The position numbers were made by a program, and so were the translations under genes. 48,752 nucleotides of DNA, taken from Actinomycetes bacterium. GTDB lineage: Bacteria > Actinomycetota > Actinomycetes > Propionibacteriales > Nocardioidaceae. Below, one piece after another: positions 7,253-14,837 of this stretch (position 1 is the first letter of the stretch; every line of letters begins with the position of its first letter). Below the pieces are notes generated by a model. That model was not told where the DNA came from. It made no database searches and was given only the letters and a program-made list of their open reading frames with translations. Location of the stretch: contig JAEZEJ010000091.1 of the NCBI GenBank assembly GCA_023417775.1, positions 1 through 48,752 on the forward strand. Reading direction: 5' to 3'.

Positions 7253-7834
7253 TCAGGGCTCCGGGCGGAACACGCCGGACGGGGTGAGGGCGAGGGAGAC
7301 CGTCACATCGTGCGGCTCGTGGGGGAGCGCGGGCACGAGCTCATCGGCGAAGACGATCGCGCAGGTCAGTCCCGGGTGGCTCTCCAGCGCCCGGTCGTAG
7401 TATCCGGCCCCCCGACCCAGGCGATGTCCCGCATGGTCGACCGCCAGGGCCGGCGCGAAGACCACCGAGCAGGTGGCGAGGGCCGACGAGCCGAGCCGAG
7501 ACCCGGACGGCTCGTCGATGCCGTGCGCACCTGCGGCCGTGGGCGCGTCGTCGACCAGGACCCAGTCGAGTGCCCGCGCAGCGGGATCGCTGACCGGCAC
7601 GATGACCTCCACCCCGCGCTCGCGCAGGGCCGCGATGAGCGGCCGGGTATCAGGTTCCTCCGGCATCGGCAGGTAGCAGGCCACCCGAGGGCCACGGCTC
7701 AAGGCGAGCTGGGAGAGCACCTGCAGGGCGAGCGCCTCACCCGCAGCACGACGTTCCGCCATCGGTCGTGCGCGGCGACGGTCGAGGAACTCGCGCCGCA
7801 GCTTCGGCTTGTTCGCGGGTGCGGGACCGGACAT
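7253..7834 (-). CDS. fau: 5-formyltetrahydrofolate cyclo-ligase
   Basis: This 193-residue enzyme converts 5-formyl-THF to 5,10-methenyl-THF using ATP, returning an inhibitory folate to the one-carbon pool. Visible family features are the N-terminal basic helix (KLRREFLDRRRAR), a YLPMPEEPDTRPLI strand, and the phosphate/folate loop RLGRGAGYYDRAL. Length is typical (about 190). It diverges from the UDP-glucose pyrophosphorylase gene with only 18 bases between the two start codons, and both appear to use one shared -10 element. The fau-UGPase-moeA order is conserved in actinobacteria. Confidence 0.92.
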   Translation of the reverse strand: MSGPAPANKPKLRREFLDRRRARPMAERRAAGEALALQVLSQLALSRGPRVACYLPMPEEPDTRPLIAALRERGVEVIVPVSDPAARALDWVLVDDAPTAAGAHGIDEPSGSRLGSSALATCSVVFAPALAVDHAGHRLGRGAGYYDRALESHPGLTCAIVFADELVPALPHEPHDVTVSLALTPSGVFRPEP

Positions 7835-7852
7835 GCCGTTAGCCTATGGCGG
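7835..7852. promoter_or_regulatory. Bidirectional leaderless promoter between fau and UGPase
   Basis: TTAGCCTA contains TAGCCT on the plus strand (7840-7845), 7 bases before GTG 7853. It also contains TAGGCT on the minus strand (7846-7841), 6 bases before the fau ATG ending at 7834. The two hexamers overlap by five bases, so the divergent promoters share one opening site. Confidence 0.6.
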
Positions 7853-9229
7853 GTGAGCGGACTCAACGAAGCCCAGGACCGGATGCACGCCGCCGGGGTT
7901 CCTCAACAGGCGATCGACGTGTTCTCCGACTTCTACGCCCAGCTGGAGAGCGGCGCCAGCGGCACGATCCGCGAGGCGGAGGTGGACCCGCTGCGCGATA
8001 TCGATGCCGTCTCGGACCTCGCCTTCAGCGCCGAGGAGGTCCGCGCGGCCGCGCAGGTCACCGCGATCGTCAAGCTCAACGGCGGTCTCGGTACCTCGAT
8101 GGGCATGGATCGCGCCAAGTCGCTGTTGCGGGTTCGCGAGGACGCCACCTTCCTCGACATCATCGCGCGCCAGGTCACCTATGTGCGGGAGAACCTGGGC
8201 GTGCGCCTGCCGCTGCTGTTCATGAACAGCTTCCGCACCCGCGACGACACGCTCGCCGCCCTGGAGCGGTATCCCGACCTGGCCCACGGCGACCTCCCGC
8301 TGGACTTCCTGCAGAACCGCGAGCCCAAGCTGCGCACCGACACCCTCGCTCCGGTCGACTGGCCGGCCGATCCCTCCCTCGAATGGTGTCCGCCCGGTCA
8401 CGGCGACCTCTACACGGCCCTGCAGACCTCGGGCGTGCTCGACCGGCTCATCGACGGCGGCTTCCGCTATGTCTCGGTGTCCAACTCCGACAACCTCGGT
8501 GCCGCACCGGATCCGCAGATGATGGCCTGGTTCGCCCAGTCCGGCGCCCCCTATGCGGCGGAGGTCTGCGAACGCACGGCCGCCGATGTCAAGGGCGGGC
8601 ACCTGGTGGTGCGCAAGAAGGACGGCCGGCTCGTGCTGCGGGAGACGGCGCAGACCGCCGCCGAGGACGAGGAGTACGCCACCGATCCGCAGCGGCATCG
8701 CTACTTCCACACCAATAACCTCTGGTTCGACCTCGTCCGGCTGCGCGAGGTGCTCTCCGAGCGCCGCGGCGTGCTGGGGCTGCCGCTCATCCGCAATGAG
8801 AAGAATGTCGATCCCACCGACCCGTCCTCACCGAAGGTCGTGCAGATCGAGTCGGCGATGGGGGCCGCCGTCGAGGTGTTCGACGGAGCGACGGCGATCG
8901 AGGTGCCGAGGTCGCGGTTCCTGCCGGTCAAGACCACCAACGACCTCGCGCTCCTGCGGTCCGATGTGTACGAGCTCGGCGACGACGGACGGCTGCGCGC
9001 CGGTGGTCCCGCTCCGCTCGTCGCACTGGATCGCGCCTATTTCACCCGGATCGCCGAGTTCGAGCGCCGGCTGCCCGAACCGCTGTCGCTGGCGCGGGCG
9101 ACCCGGCTGAGAGTCGAGGGGGATGTCACCTTCGAGGGCACCGCGACGGTGGTCGGGGATGTCACGATCTCGGTGCCGGAGGGCGAGTCCCGGAACGTCG
9201 CCGCCGATACCGTCCTGCGCGCGGGTTAG
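7853..9229 (+). CDS. UTP-glucose-1-phosphate uridylyltransferase (eukaryotic UDPGP type)
   Basis: This 458-residue cytoplasmic enzyme makes UDP-glucose from UTP and glucose-1-phosphate for wall glycans, exopolysaccharide and glycogen or trehalose. It belongs to the UDPGP (PF01704) family found in eukaryotes, propionibacteria and bifidobacteria, and not to bacterial GalU. Seen: the nucleotide loop VKLNGGLGTSMGMDRAKSLL (about 63-82), LPLLFMNSF, PPGHGDLY, VSNSDNLGA, and the sugar-phosphate region FLPVKTTNDLALL. In mycobacteria the gene between fau and moeA is GalU, so this is a non-orthologous replacement at a conserved locus. GTG 7853 is set by the promoter; its TAG stop forms part of the moeA -10 hexamer. 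Confidence 0.92.
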   Translation: MSGLNEAQDRMHAAGVPQQAIDVFSDFYAQLESGASGTIREAEVDPLRDIDAVSDLAFSAEEVRAAAQVTAIVKLNGGLGTSMGMDRAKSLLRVREDATFLDIIARQVTYVRENLGVRLPLLFMNSFRTRDDTLAALERYPDLAHGDLPLDFLQNREPKLRTDTLAPVDWPADPSLEWCPPGHGDLYTALQTSGVLDRLIDGGFRYVSVSNSDNLGAAPDPQMMAWFAQSGAPYAAEVCERTAADVKGGHLVVRKKDGRLVLRETAQTAAEDEEYATDPQRHRYFHTNNLWFDLVRLREVLSERRGVLGLPLIRNEKNVDPTDPSSPKVVQIESAMGAAVEVFDGATAIEVPRSRFLPVKTTNDLALLRSDVYELGDDGRLRAGGPAPLVALDRAYFTRIAEFERRLPEPLSLARATRLRVEGDVTFEGTATVVGDVTISVPEGESRNVAADTVLRAG

Positions 9230-9239
9230 GCTGACACCC
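9227..9239 (+). promoter_or_regulatory. Leaderless -10 of moeA overlapping the upstream stop codon
   Basis: TAGGCT (9227-9232) lies 7 bases before ATG 9240. Its first three bases are the TAG stop codon of the UGPase gene, so one triplet serves as stop codon and promoter element. Confidence 0.6.
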
Positions 9240-10544
9240 ATGACAGCGGGAGACTCGACCAGCGGAGCGTCTGGAGGTTCCGGGCTGCCGCCCCGGCCGC
9301 GTCCGCACAGCATCGCTCCGGGACGCCTGACGGTCGAAGACCATCTGGAGACGATCCTGCGGGGGATCGGCCCGCTCGGCGCCTACGATCAACCGGTCGT
9401 CGAGTCCCTGGGGCTGTCGCTGCACGAGGAGATCGTCAGCGACCTGGACCTGCCCCGGCACGATTCCGCCCATGTCGACGGCTATGCGGTCGCCGCACAG
9501 GATCTCGCGGGGGCCAGCACCACCGGCCCGGTCGAGCTCCCGGTCGTCGGCGAGATCGTCTCCGGATCGGGCAAGCCCTTCGCGATCAGCTCGGGCACCT
9601 GCGTGACGATCATGACGGGGGCCCCGCTCCCGCACGGCGCCGATGCGGTCGTCCCGGTCGACCACGTGCGCGGTGATCACGCTCGTGTCGGCTTCACCCG
9701 TCCGGCCACGCCGGGCCAGAATGTCCGCCGTCAGGGCGAGGACGTCCAGGCGGGCTCGCTGGTCATGCCGGAGGGCTCGGTGCTCGGTCCGCGCGAGATC
9801 GGTCTGCTCGCCTCGGTGGGGCGTTCGCGGATCAAGGCGCGTCCGCGTCCGCGCGTCGTCATCATCTCCACGGGTCGCGAGCTGCGCGAGCCGGGGGAGC
9901 ACCTCGGCCACGACTCCGTCTACGACGGCAACTCCTCGATGATCGCCGCCGCGGTGCGCGCGGCCGGGGCGATCGCCTTCCGGGTCGGCGCCGTGGGCGA
10001 CGACCCGCGTCAGTTCCAGCGGGTGCTGTCCGATCAGCTGGTGCGCGCCGACCTGGTCATCACCACGGGCGGCCTCGGGCATTCGCGACGCGATGTCGTG
10101 CGTCAGGTGCTCGGCAATGTCGGCACGGTGCAGTTCCACGATGTCGCCCTCGAGCCCGGACGCGATCAGGGCTTCGGTCGCGTGCTCGACGAGGAGACCC
10201 CGCTCATCGCCCTTCCGGGCGATCCGGTCTCGGCCTTCGTGGCCTTCGAGGTGTTCGCGCTCCCCGCTCTGCGGCGCCTGATGGGACGCACGCCGTACCG
10301 ACGCCCTCAGGTCCATGCGGTCCTCGCCGAGGACATCGCCTCCGAGCCCGGCCAGCGCGAATATGTGCGCGGGATCTTCGAGGTCACGCACCGCGGTGCC
10401 AAGGTCACTCCGGTGGAGGGGCGCGGAGCCCACCTCATCGGGCACCTGGCCCAGGCCAATGCCCTCATCGTCGTCGGTGAGGACGAGACCGCTCTCAATC
10501 TCGGCGACACGGTGCGCACGATCGTCCTCGATCGCTCCTTCTGA
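9240..10544 (+). CDS. moeA: Molybdopterin molybdotransferase MoeA
   Basis: This 434-residue enzyme inserts molybdate into adenylylated molybdopterin in molybdenum cofactor synthesis. The fold is visible in sequence: DLDLPRHDSAHVDGYAV (domain I), GTCVTIMTGAPLPHGADAVV, then the MPT-binding domain with VIISTGREL, SVYDGNSSMI, ITTGGLGHSRRDVV and LPGDPVSAFVAF. The family usually has TTGGVSxGxxD; here it is TTGGLGHSRRD, which weakens the signature but keeps the Asp. Such divergent copies occur as MoeA1 paralogues. The ATG follows a leaderless promoter; the stop overlaps the next ATG (TGATG), coupling it to rimJ. Confidence 0.9.
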   Translation: MTAGDSTSGASGGSGLPPRPRPHSIAPGRLTVEDHLETILRGIGPLGAYDQPVVESLGLSLHEEIVSDLDLPRHDSAHVDGYAVAAQDLAGASTTGPVELPVVGEIVSGSGKPFAISSGTCVTIMTGAPLPHGADAVVPVDHVRGDHARVGFTRPATPGQNVRRQGEDVQAGSLVMPEGSVLGPREIGLLASVGRSRIKARPRPRVVIISTGRELREPGEHLGHDSVYDGNSSMIAAAVRAAGAIAFRVGAVGDDPRQFQRVLSDQLVRADLVITTGGLGHSRRDVVRQVLGNVGTVQFHDVALEPGRDQGFGRVLDEETPLIALPGDPVSAFVAFEVFALPALRRLMGRTPYRRPQVHAVLAEDIASEPGQREYVRGIFEVTHRGAKVTPVEGRGAHLIGHLAQANALIVVGEDETALNLGDTVRTIVLDRSF

Positions 10545-11140
10545 TGGCCCGAGGCTGGCCGGTCACGCTGCGCGACGGCCAGACCGGTGTCCGGCCGCTC
10601 GCCCGCCGCGATGCGACCACCTGGTCGCGACTGCGGTCGGAGAATCTCGAATGGCTGACGCCCTGGGAGGCGACGCTGCCACCGGGCGCCGGGCCGCCGC
10701 CGATCTCCTACATGACGATGATCAGCGGGCTGCGCCGTCGTGCCCGCGAGGGGACGGTCATGCCCTTCGCGGTGACCTGGGACGACCGGATGGTCGGCCA
10801 GCTGACGGTCAACGCGATCACGGGCGGCTCGGCGCAGTCGTCGAGTATCGGCTACTGGGTGGCACGGTCGCATGCCGGACGGGGGATCACCCCCACAGCG
10901 GTCGCCCTGGTGACCGACCATCTGCTCGGGCCCGCGGGTCTGCACCGCGTCGAGATCGCGATCCGGCCGGAGAACGAGGCCAGCCTGCGGGTCGTGGAGA
11001 AACTGGGCTTCCACCGGATCGGCATCGCCCCGCGGTATCTGCACATCGCAGGGGCCTGGCACGACCACGTGCTCTTCCAGCTCACCTCCGAGGACGTGCC
11101 GGAGGGCGTCCTGCGGCGCTGGCGCCAGCGCCATGTGTGA
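10544..11140 (+). CDS. rimJ: RimJ/RimL-type GNAT protein N-acetyltransferase
   Basis: This 198-residue GNAT protein resembles RimJ, which acetylates the N-terminus of ribosomal protein S5 in E. coli. Motifs are DGQTGVRPLARRDATTW at the N-terminus, GYWVARSHAGRGITPTAVAL (acetyl-CoA loop HAGRGI) and HRVEIAIRPENEASLRVVEKLGF, the classic RimJ/RimL C-terminal motif. The true substrate in actinobacteria is not established. One-base overlap (TGATG) with moeA implies coupled translation; this pairing is conserved in actinobacteria. Confidence 0.88.
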   Translation: MARGWPVTLRDGQTGVRPLARRDATTWSRLRSENLEWLTPWEATLPPGAGPPPISYMTMISGLRRRAREGTVMPFAVTWDDRMVGQLTVNAITGGSAQSSSIGYWVARSHAGRGITPTAVALVTDHLLGPAGLHRVEIAIRPENEASLRVVEKLGFHRIGIAPRYLHIAGAWHDHVLFQLTSEDVPEGVLRRWRQRHV

Positions 11141-11164
11141 GAACTCATCGGCGACACACGTGAG

Positions 11165-11206
11165 CTGATCCCACGATCAGGGGCGGCGAAGCCCTACGGT
11201 TTTGAC
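11165..11206 (+). promoter_or_regulatory. Leaderless promoter of sepX
   Basis: TACGGT (11195-11200) lies 6 bases before GTG 11207. CTGATC/GATCAG arms (11165-11170, 11175-11180) flank the -35 position and may be a short operator or the rimJ terminator. Confidence 0.5.
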
Positions 11207-12124
11207 GTGGCTTCCTCCGGACTCATCGTCGCGTTTGTCGTCGCCCTCTGGGCGACGTACTTCGTTCCGCTGGTCCTGCGTCGCTACGACGAGGCCAATA
11301 AGAACTCCGCACTCGATACGGAGGGTCCCATGCGCCGTGTGGTGACGTCGAACCAGACCGACACTTCTTCCCCCGCCGCCGAGCCCGCTGCCGATCGCCG
11401 GTCGCAGGCTGCGCCGCACCGTCCCGCCCCCACCGTCACGCGCGAGGCGGCTCGTATCGCCGCTCGCCGACGCCGCAACACGCTGCTGACGCTCGTGGCG
11501 CTGCTCGCCATCGTGGGCGGTGTCGCCGGCTTCGGCTATCTGCCCCTGTGGGCGATCGCCGTACCGGCGGCGCTGATCGTGGGGTGGCTGATCCTCTGCC
11601 GGGTCATGGTGCGCGCCGAGCGTGGCATCTCTCAGCCCCGGGCTCCCCGCGTGCGTGAGGAGCGACCGGCCGCGGAGGAGACGGCTGAACCGCGTGAACC
11701 GCGCTCGAGTCGCTTCGCCGGGCTCAAGGGCAAGATCGGATCATTCACCTCCCGGGTGTCGTCGTCCTCCGCGCCGGAGTACAGCGCCGACGACGAAGAG
11801 ACGATCATCGTCAACGTCGATGACATCGACCCGGACCGCAAGCACGTCATGGAGGATGTGCCGCTCACCGAGGACGCCCTCGACGAGCAGCTGGAGATCG
11901 CGGTGCCGAGCGTCGGCGTCGATGGCCAGATGCTCTGGGATCCGCTGCCGGTGACGGTGCCCACCTATGTGACCAAGCCGCGTGCTGGTCGCACGGTCCG
12001 CACCATCGACTTCACCCAGGCGGGGGCCTGGACGTCCGGCCATGTGGAGGGTGAGGACGTCGAGTTCCCGACCCGCCGTGACGAGCAGGATCACCCGGAG
12101 ACCCGCCGGGCGGTCGGCCACTGA
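11207..12124 (+). CDS. sepX: Divisome membrane protein SepX/GlpR
   Basis: This 305-residue protein starts with one membrane helix (about 5-24) followed by RRYDEANKNSALDTEGPMRRVV, the conserved SepX N-terminal motif. A cytoplasmic stretch, a helical hairpin (about 97-142, with GYLPLWAIAVPAALIVGWLIL) and a long acidic cytoplasmic tail follow. SepX/GlpR proteins bind FtsZ-ring partners and stabilise division septa in actinobacteria; that role is from the family. It sits directly downstream of rimJ as in other actinobacteria but has its own promoter. Low-complexity Glu/Arg segments near 145-175 are likely disordered. Confidence 0.85.
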   Translation: MASSGLIVAFVVALWATYFVPLVLRRYDEANKNSALDTEGPMRRVVTSNQTDTSSPAAEPAADRRSQAAPHRPAPTVTREAARIAARRRRNTLLTLVALLAIVGGVAGFGYLPLWAIAVPAALIVGWLILCRVMVRAERGISQPRAPRVREERPAAEETAEPREPRSSRFAGLKGKIGSFTSRVSSSSAPEYSADDEETIIVNVDDIDPDRKHVMEDVPLTEDALDEQLEIAVPSVGVDGQMLWDPLPVTVPTYVTKPRAGRTVRTIDFTQAGAWTSGHVEGEDVEFPTRRDEQDHPETRRAVGH

Positions 12125-12132
12125 GCCAGTGG

Positions 12133-12148
12133 TAGGCTCGGTGCCACT
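12133..12148 (+). promoter_or_regulatory. tRNA-Ala promoter -10
   Basis: TAGGCT at 12133-12138 lies 10 bases before the mature tRNA 5' end, the same distance as the tRNA-Gln promoter in this window, implying a very short 5' leader removed by RNase P. Confidence 0.55.
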
Positions 12149-12221
12149 GGGGCATTGGCGCAGTTGGTAGCGCGCTTCGTTCGCATCGAAGAGGTCAGGA
12201 GTTCGAATCTCCTATGCTCCA
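12149..12221 (+). tRNA. tRNA-Ala (CGC)
   Basis: The 73-base cloverleaf has acceptor arms GGGGCAT/ATGCTCC, including the G3:U70 pair that identifies alanine tRNA. The anticodon stem-loop is CTTCG-TTCGCAT-CGAAG with anticodon CGC, read as Ala (GCG). The T arm is AGGAG-TTCGAAT-CTCCT. Discriminator A73; CCA is not encoded. Confidence 0.95.
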
Positions 12222-12227
12222 CACACA

Positions 12228-12259
12228 GAATGACGTTCGCCGGCCGGTGGACGTCATTC
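12228..12259 (+). terminator. tRNA-Ala terminator hairpin
   Basis: GAATGACGT and ACGTCATTC form a perfect 9-base stem just after the tRNA. The 14-base loop is GC-rich and self-complementary, and the hairpin is followed by a T-containing tail (CGTCGTTT). Confidence 0.55.
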
Positions 12260-12293
12260 GTCGTTTAGCCACTGCCCTACCGATGGAGCGCCA

Positions 12294-13163
12294 GTGTCCT
12301 CGCGGCTGAATCCCGATCGAGACCCCGGCCCCGCGCTACGGCGAGTGCTGCTCGTGGGATGCGGCAAGGTCGGGATCGGACTCGCCTCGCAGCTCATCAC
12401 GCCGGGGCGAGAGATCTTCGCGTTACGTCGGTCCAGCGAGGCGCTGCCAGCCTTCGTCACCCCACTTCGGACGGACCTGCTGGACCCCGAAATGGGCCCA
12501 CTTCCCGAAGCGGAGGCCATGGTCATCACGCTGACGCCCGGTATCGGTGGAGAGGAACAACCGGACGGTTACCTCACGGCCTTGGGACACCTCGCTGATG
12601 CCCTCCCCGCGGTCCCTCCCCGCGTGGTCTTCGTATCGTCCACCGGCGTCTTCGACTCTGAAGACTCGCCGCATCCGATCACCGAGGCCGATCTCCCCGA
12701 GCCCACGACCCCGCGCGGCCGTCGCCTGCGCGAGGGTGAGCTGCTCGCCGAGCGTCTCTTCGACGCCCACATCGTGCGTCCGGCGGGGATCTACGGCCCC
12801 GGCCGCGAGATGCTACTGCGCAAGGTGAGGGACGGTGAGCCGGTGGACTACGCGCGGCGCACCAATCGCATCCATCAGGACGACCTGGTCGGCACCCTTG
12901 CTGCCATGCTGACGACCTCGCGACCGCCACGAATTCTGCATGCGGTCGACGGGCATTGCGCGCCACAGGGCGATGTGGTCACTTCCATCGCCGGTGAACT
13001 CGGGCTCGCTCCGCCGCCGCGCATCGAGCCGGAGAAGGTATCGGGCAAGGTCTTCGACGGCTCCGCGCTGAGGGAGTTCCTCGGCCCCCTGCGTTACGAC
13101 AGCTATCGCGAGGGGTATCGACAGATCATCGCAGCACGGGGAGGCCCGCCTGTTGACCGCTGA
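12294..13163 (+). CDS. Atypical SDR / NAD(P)-dependent epimerase family protein
   Basis: This 289-residue protein has an extended-SDR Rossmann fold. The glycine motif is VLLVGCGKVGIGLASQL (GxGxxG, about 19-35), followed by VVFVSSTGVF (about 104-113) and IVRPAGIYGPGREML. The YxxxK catalytic pair of classical SDRs is not evident, as in YeeZ-like atypical members, so enzymatic activity is uncertain. Substrate unknown. GTG 12294 has GGAG five bases upstream. A second, unrelated SDR follows 84 bases later. Confidence 0.75.
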   Translation: MSSRLNPDRDPGPALRRVLLVGCGKVGIGLASQLITPGREIFALRRSSEALPAFVTPLRTDLLDPEMGPLPEAEAMVITLTPGIGGEEQPDGYLTALGHLADALPAVPPRVVFVSSTGVFDSEDSPHPITEADLPEPTTPRGRRLREGELLAERLFDAHIVRPAGIYGPGREMLLRKVRDGEPVDYARRTNRIHQDDLVGTLAAMLTTSRPPRILHAVDGHCAPQGDVVTSIAGELGLAPPPRIEPEKVSGKVFDGSALREFLGPLRYDSYREGYRQIIAARGGPPVDR

Positions 13164-13246
13164 TGAGTCACCTGTCTTGTGGCAAGCCGTTCCCTTGGCC
13201 ATGCTGGCAGCGTCGACGGAGGAGCCGTCGAGAAGGTGAGGTCATC

Positions 13247-14176
13247 ATGCAGACGATCCTGGGCGCCACCGGGCAGATCGCCGTCGAGCTCGCTCGCGAG
13301 CTGAACCGTCGCCAGGTGACCGATCTGAGACTCGTCAGCCGCACCCCGCGCCAGGTGAACGACACGGACGCTCTCGTGCCGGCCGATCTTCTCGACGCCC
13401 AGCAGACGGCTGCCGCGGTCGAGGGCAGCGAGGTCGTCTACTTCACCGCGGGCCTGCCGGCCGATACCGAGCTCTGGGAGAGGCAGTTCCCCACCATGCT
13501 CGGCAATGCACTCGATGCGAGCCGAGCGGCCGGGGCGAGGTTCGCCTATTTCGACAACACGTACATGTACCCGCAGGATGATCGCCTCCAGACCGAGGAC
13601 ACGCCGTTCGCTCCCCTCGGGCGTAAGGGCAAGGTTCGCGCCGAGATGGCCTCGATGGTGCTCGCCGAGATCGAGCGAGGCGAGATCCCGGTTCTTCTCG
13701 GACGGGCGCCGGAGTTCTACGGCCCCGGCAAGACCCAGAGCATCACCAACACCCTCATCATCGACAACCTCAAGGCCGGCAAGAAGGCTCGTGTCCCGGT
13801 CCGCGACGACCGGCTGCGCACGCTCATCTGGACTCCCGATGCCAGCCGCGCGCTCGCCGTCCTCGGCACCACGCCCGAGGCCTTCGGCCAGACGTGGCAC
13901 CTGCCCTGCTGGGATGACCGGCCGACCTATCGCGAGTTCGTCGAGATGGCGGCCGAGGTGTTCGGCGGGGAGGGCGGGTACACGGTCGTCCCGCGCTGGG
14001 CGCTCACCGCGGCCGGCCTGGTCTCCTCGCAGGTGCGAGAGCTCAAGGAACTGCTGCCGCGATACGCCCACGACAACCGCTTCGATTCATCGAAGTTCAC
14101 CGAGGCCTTCCCGGAGTTCGAGGTCACCTCCTATCGTCGTGGGCTCGAGCTCATCCGCGACGAGGCCGCGGCGTAG
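13247..14176 (+). CDS. NAD(P)-binding SDR family protein (epimerase-like)
   Basis: This 309-residue Rossmann protein opens with MQTILGATGQIAVELARELN (a TGxxGxxG variant, GATGQIA), then VYFTAGLP, AYFDNTYMYPQD, RAPEFYGPG and a C-terminal substrate domain (YREFVEMAAEVFGG). It resembles NAD-dependent epimerase/dehydratases of unknown substrate. ATG 13247 is chosen because AAGGTGAGG lies just upstream. An upstream in-frame ATG at 13163 would add 28 residues rich in Arg, Trp and Cys that do not look like SDR sequence. The gene converges on the TetR gene. Confidence 0.8.
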   Translation: MQTILGATGQIAVELARELNRRQVTDLRLVSRTPRQVNDTDALVPADLLDAQQTAAAVEGSEVVYFTAGLPADTELWERQFPTMLGNALDASRAAGARFAYFDNTYMYPQDDRLQTEDTPFAPLGRKGKVRAEMASMVLAEIERGEIPVLLGRAPEFYGPGKTQSITNTLIIDNLKAGKKARVPVRDDRLRTLIWTPDASRALAVLGTTPEAFGQTWHLPCWDDRPTYREFVEMAAEVFGGEGGYTVVPRWALTAAGLVSSQVRELKELLPRYAHDNRFDSSKFTEAFPEFEVTSYRRGLELIRDEAAA

Positions 14177-14177
14177 G

Positions 14178-14204
14178 CCCCGACCGCAGTCCGGTCAGTC
14201 GGGG
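14178..14204. terminator. Hairpin between convergent SDR and TetR genes
   Basis: CCCCGACCG pairs with CGGTC-a-GTCGGGG around a small loop in the 18-base gap, reaching into the TetR stop codon. It is a likely bidirectional terminator. Confidence 0.45.
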
Positions 14205-14764
14205 AGGAGGGCCGCGACCAGATCATCGACGATCTCATCGGTCGGGGTGTCCGGGTCGATGGGAGAGGTCAGCCGGTCGAAGACGAGGCCCTCGATGGCG
14301 TAGTGGAAGAGCGCGATCTCGCGGCGGCCCCCGGGGAGTCCGGCCGCCTCGTTGAACTGCACATCACCGTCGAGCGCCGCGCGCTGCCAGGCGCGCAACG
14401 GCTCGGCCAGCTCCGGGCGGCGAGCGGCCTCCAGCCGTAGCTCGTAAAGAGCGAGGGTCGCATCGTGCTGGGTGGTCAGACGACGCACGATGTCACGCAG
14501 GTAGTCCGCGAAGAGATCGCGACTCGGCGGCTGCGAGGCGCGGGCTTCCAGGTCCTCGGGGGTGGGGGCGAGCCGCTCGCCGATGCGCTCGAAGAGGCCC
14601 ACGATCAACGCCTCGCGACTGCTGAAGTAGTTCGAGGTCGTGCCGGTCGGGACGCCCGCCTCGGCATCGATCGCGCGATGTGTCAGGCCGCGCGAGCCCT
14701 CGGATGCCAGCACCGTGATGCCGGCATCCGCCAGCGCTGTACGCCGTGCGGAGTTTCTGGCCAT
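14195..14764 (-). CDS. TetR family transcriptional regulator
   Basis: This 189-residue repressor has an N-terminal TetR helix-turn-helix: RTALADAGITVLASEGSRGLTHRAIDAEAG, then VPTGTTSNYFSSREAL (recognition helix and YFxSRE signature). An all-helical ligand and dimer domain follows. It diverges from a reductase gene across a 73-base space holding two operator-like palindromes, so it very probably represses itself and the reductase. The inducer is unknown. The start is leaderless (TAGTCT, 6 bases upstream). Confidence 0.88.
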   Translation of the reverse strand: MARNSARRTALADAGITVLASEGSRGLTHRAIDAEAGVPTGTTSNYFSSREALIVGLFERIGERLAPTPEDLEARASQPPSRDLFADYLRDIVRRLTTQHDATLALYELRLEAARRPELAEPLRAWQRAALDGDVQFNEAAGLPGGRREIALFHYAIEGLVFDRLTSPIDPDTPTDEIVDDLVAALLPD

Positions 14765-14770
14765 GGCGCG

Positions 14771-14837
14771 AGACTAGCGCAATCACGACAGCTGTTGTAG
14801 TTTGCTGACCACGACATCTGTCGTGATTGGAGAATCC
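14771..14837. promoter_or_regulatory. TetR operators and divergent promoters
   Basis: Two related palindromes occur: O1 (14784-14799, CACGACA-GC-TGTTGTA) and O2 (14810-14825, CACGACA-TC-TGTCGTG, perfect), with centres 26 bases apart. The TetR -10 is TAGTCT (14776-14771, minus), 6 bases before its ATG. The reductase may use TAGTTT (14798-14803) with a short leader and the GGAGA site at 14829. Confidence 0.65.

Noticed and set aside
13163..13246. ATG 13163 as start of the second SDR protein
   Set aside because: The extra 28 residues are Arg/Trp/Cys-rich and unlike SDR sequence, and a good ribosome site precedes ATG 13247.
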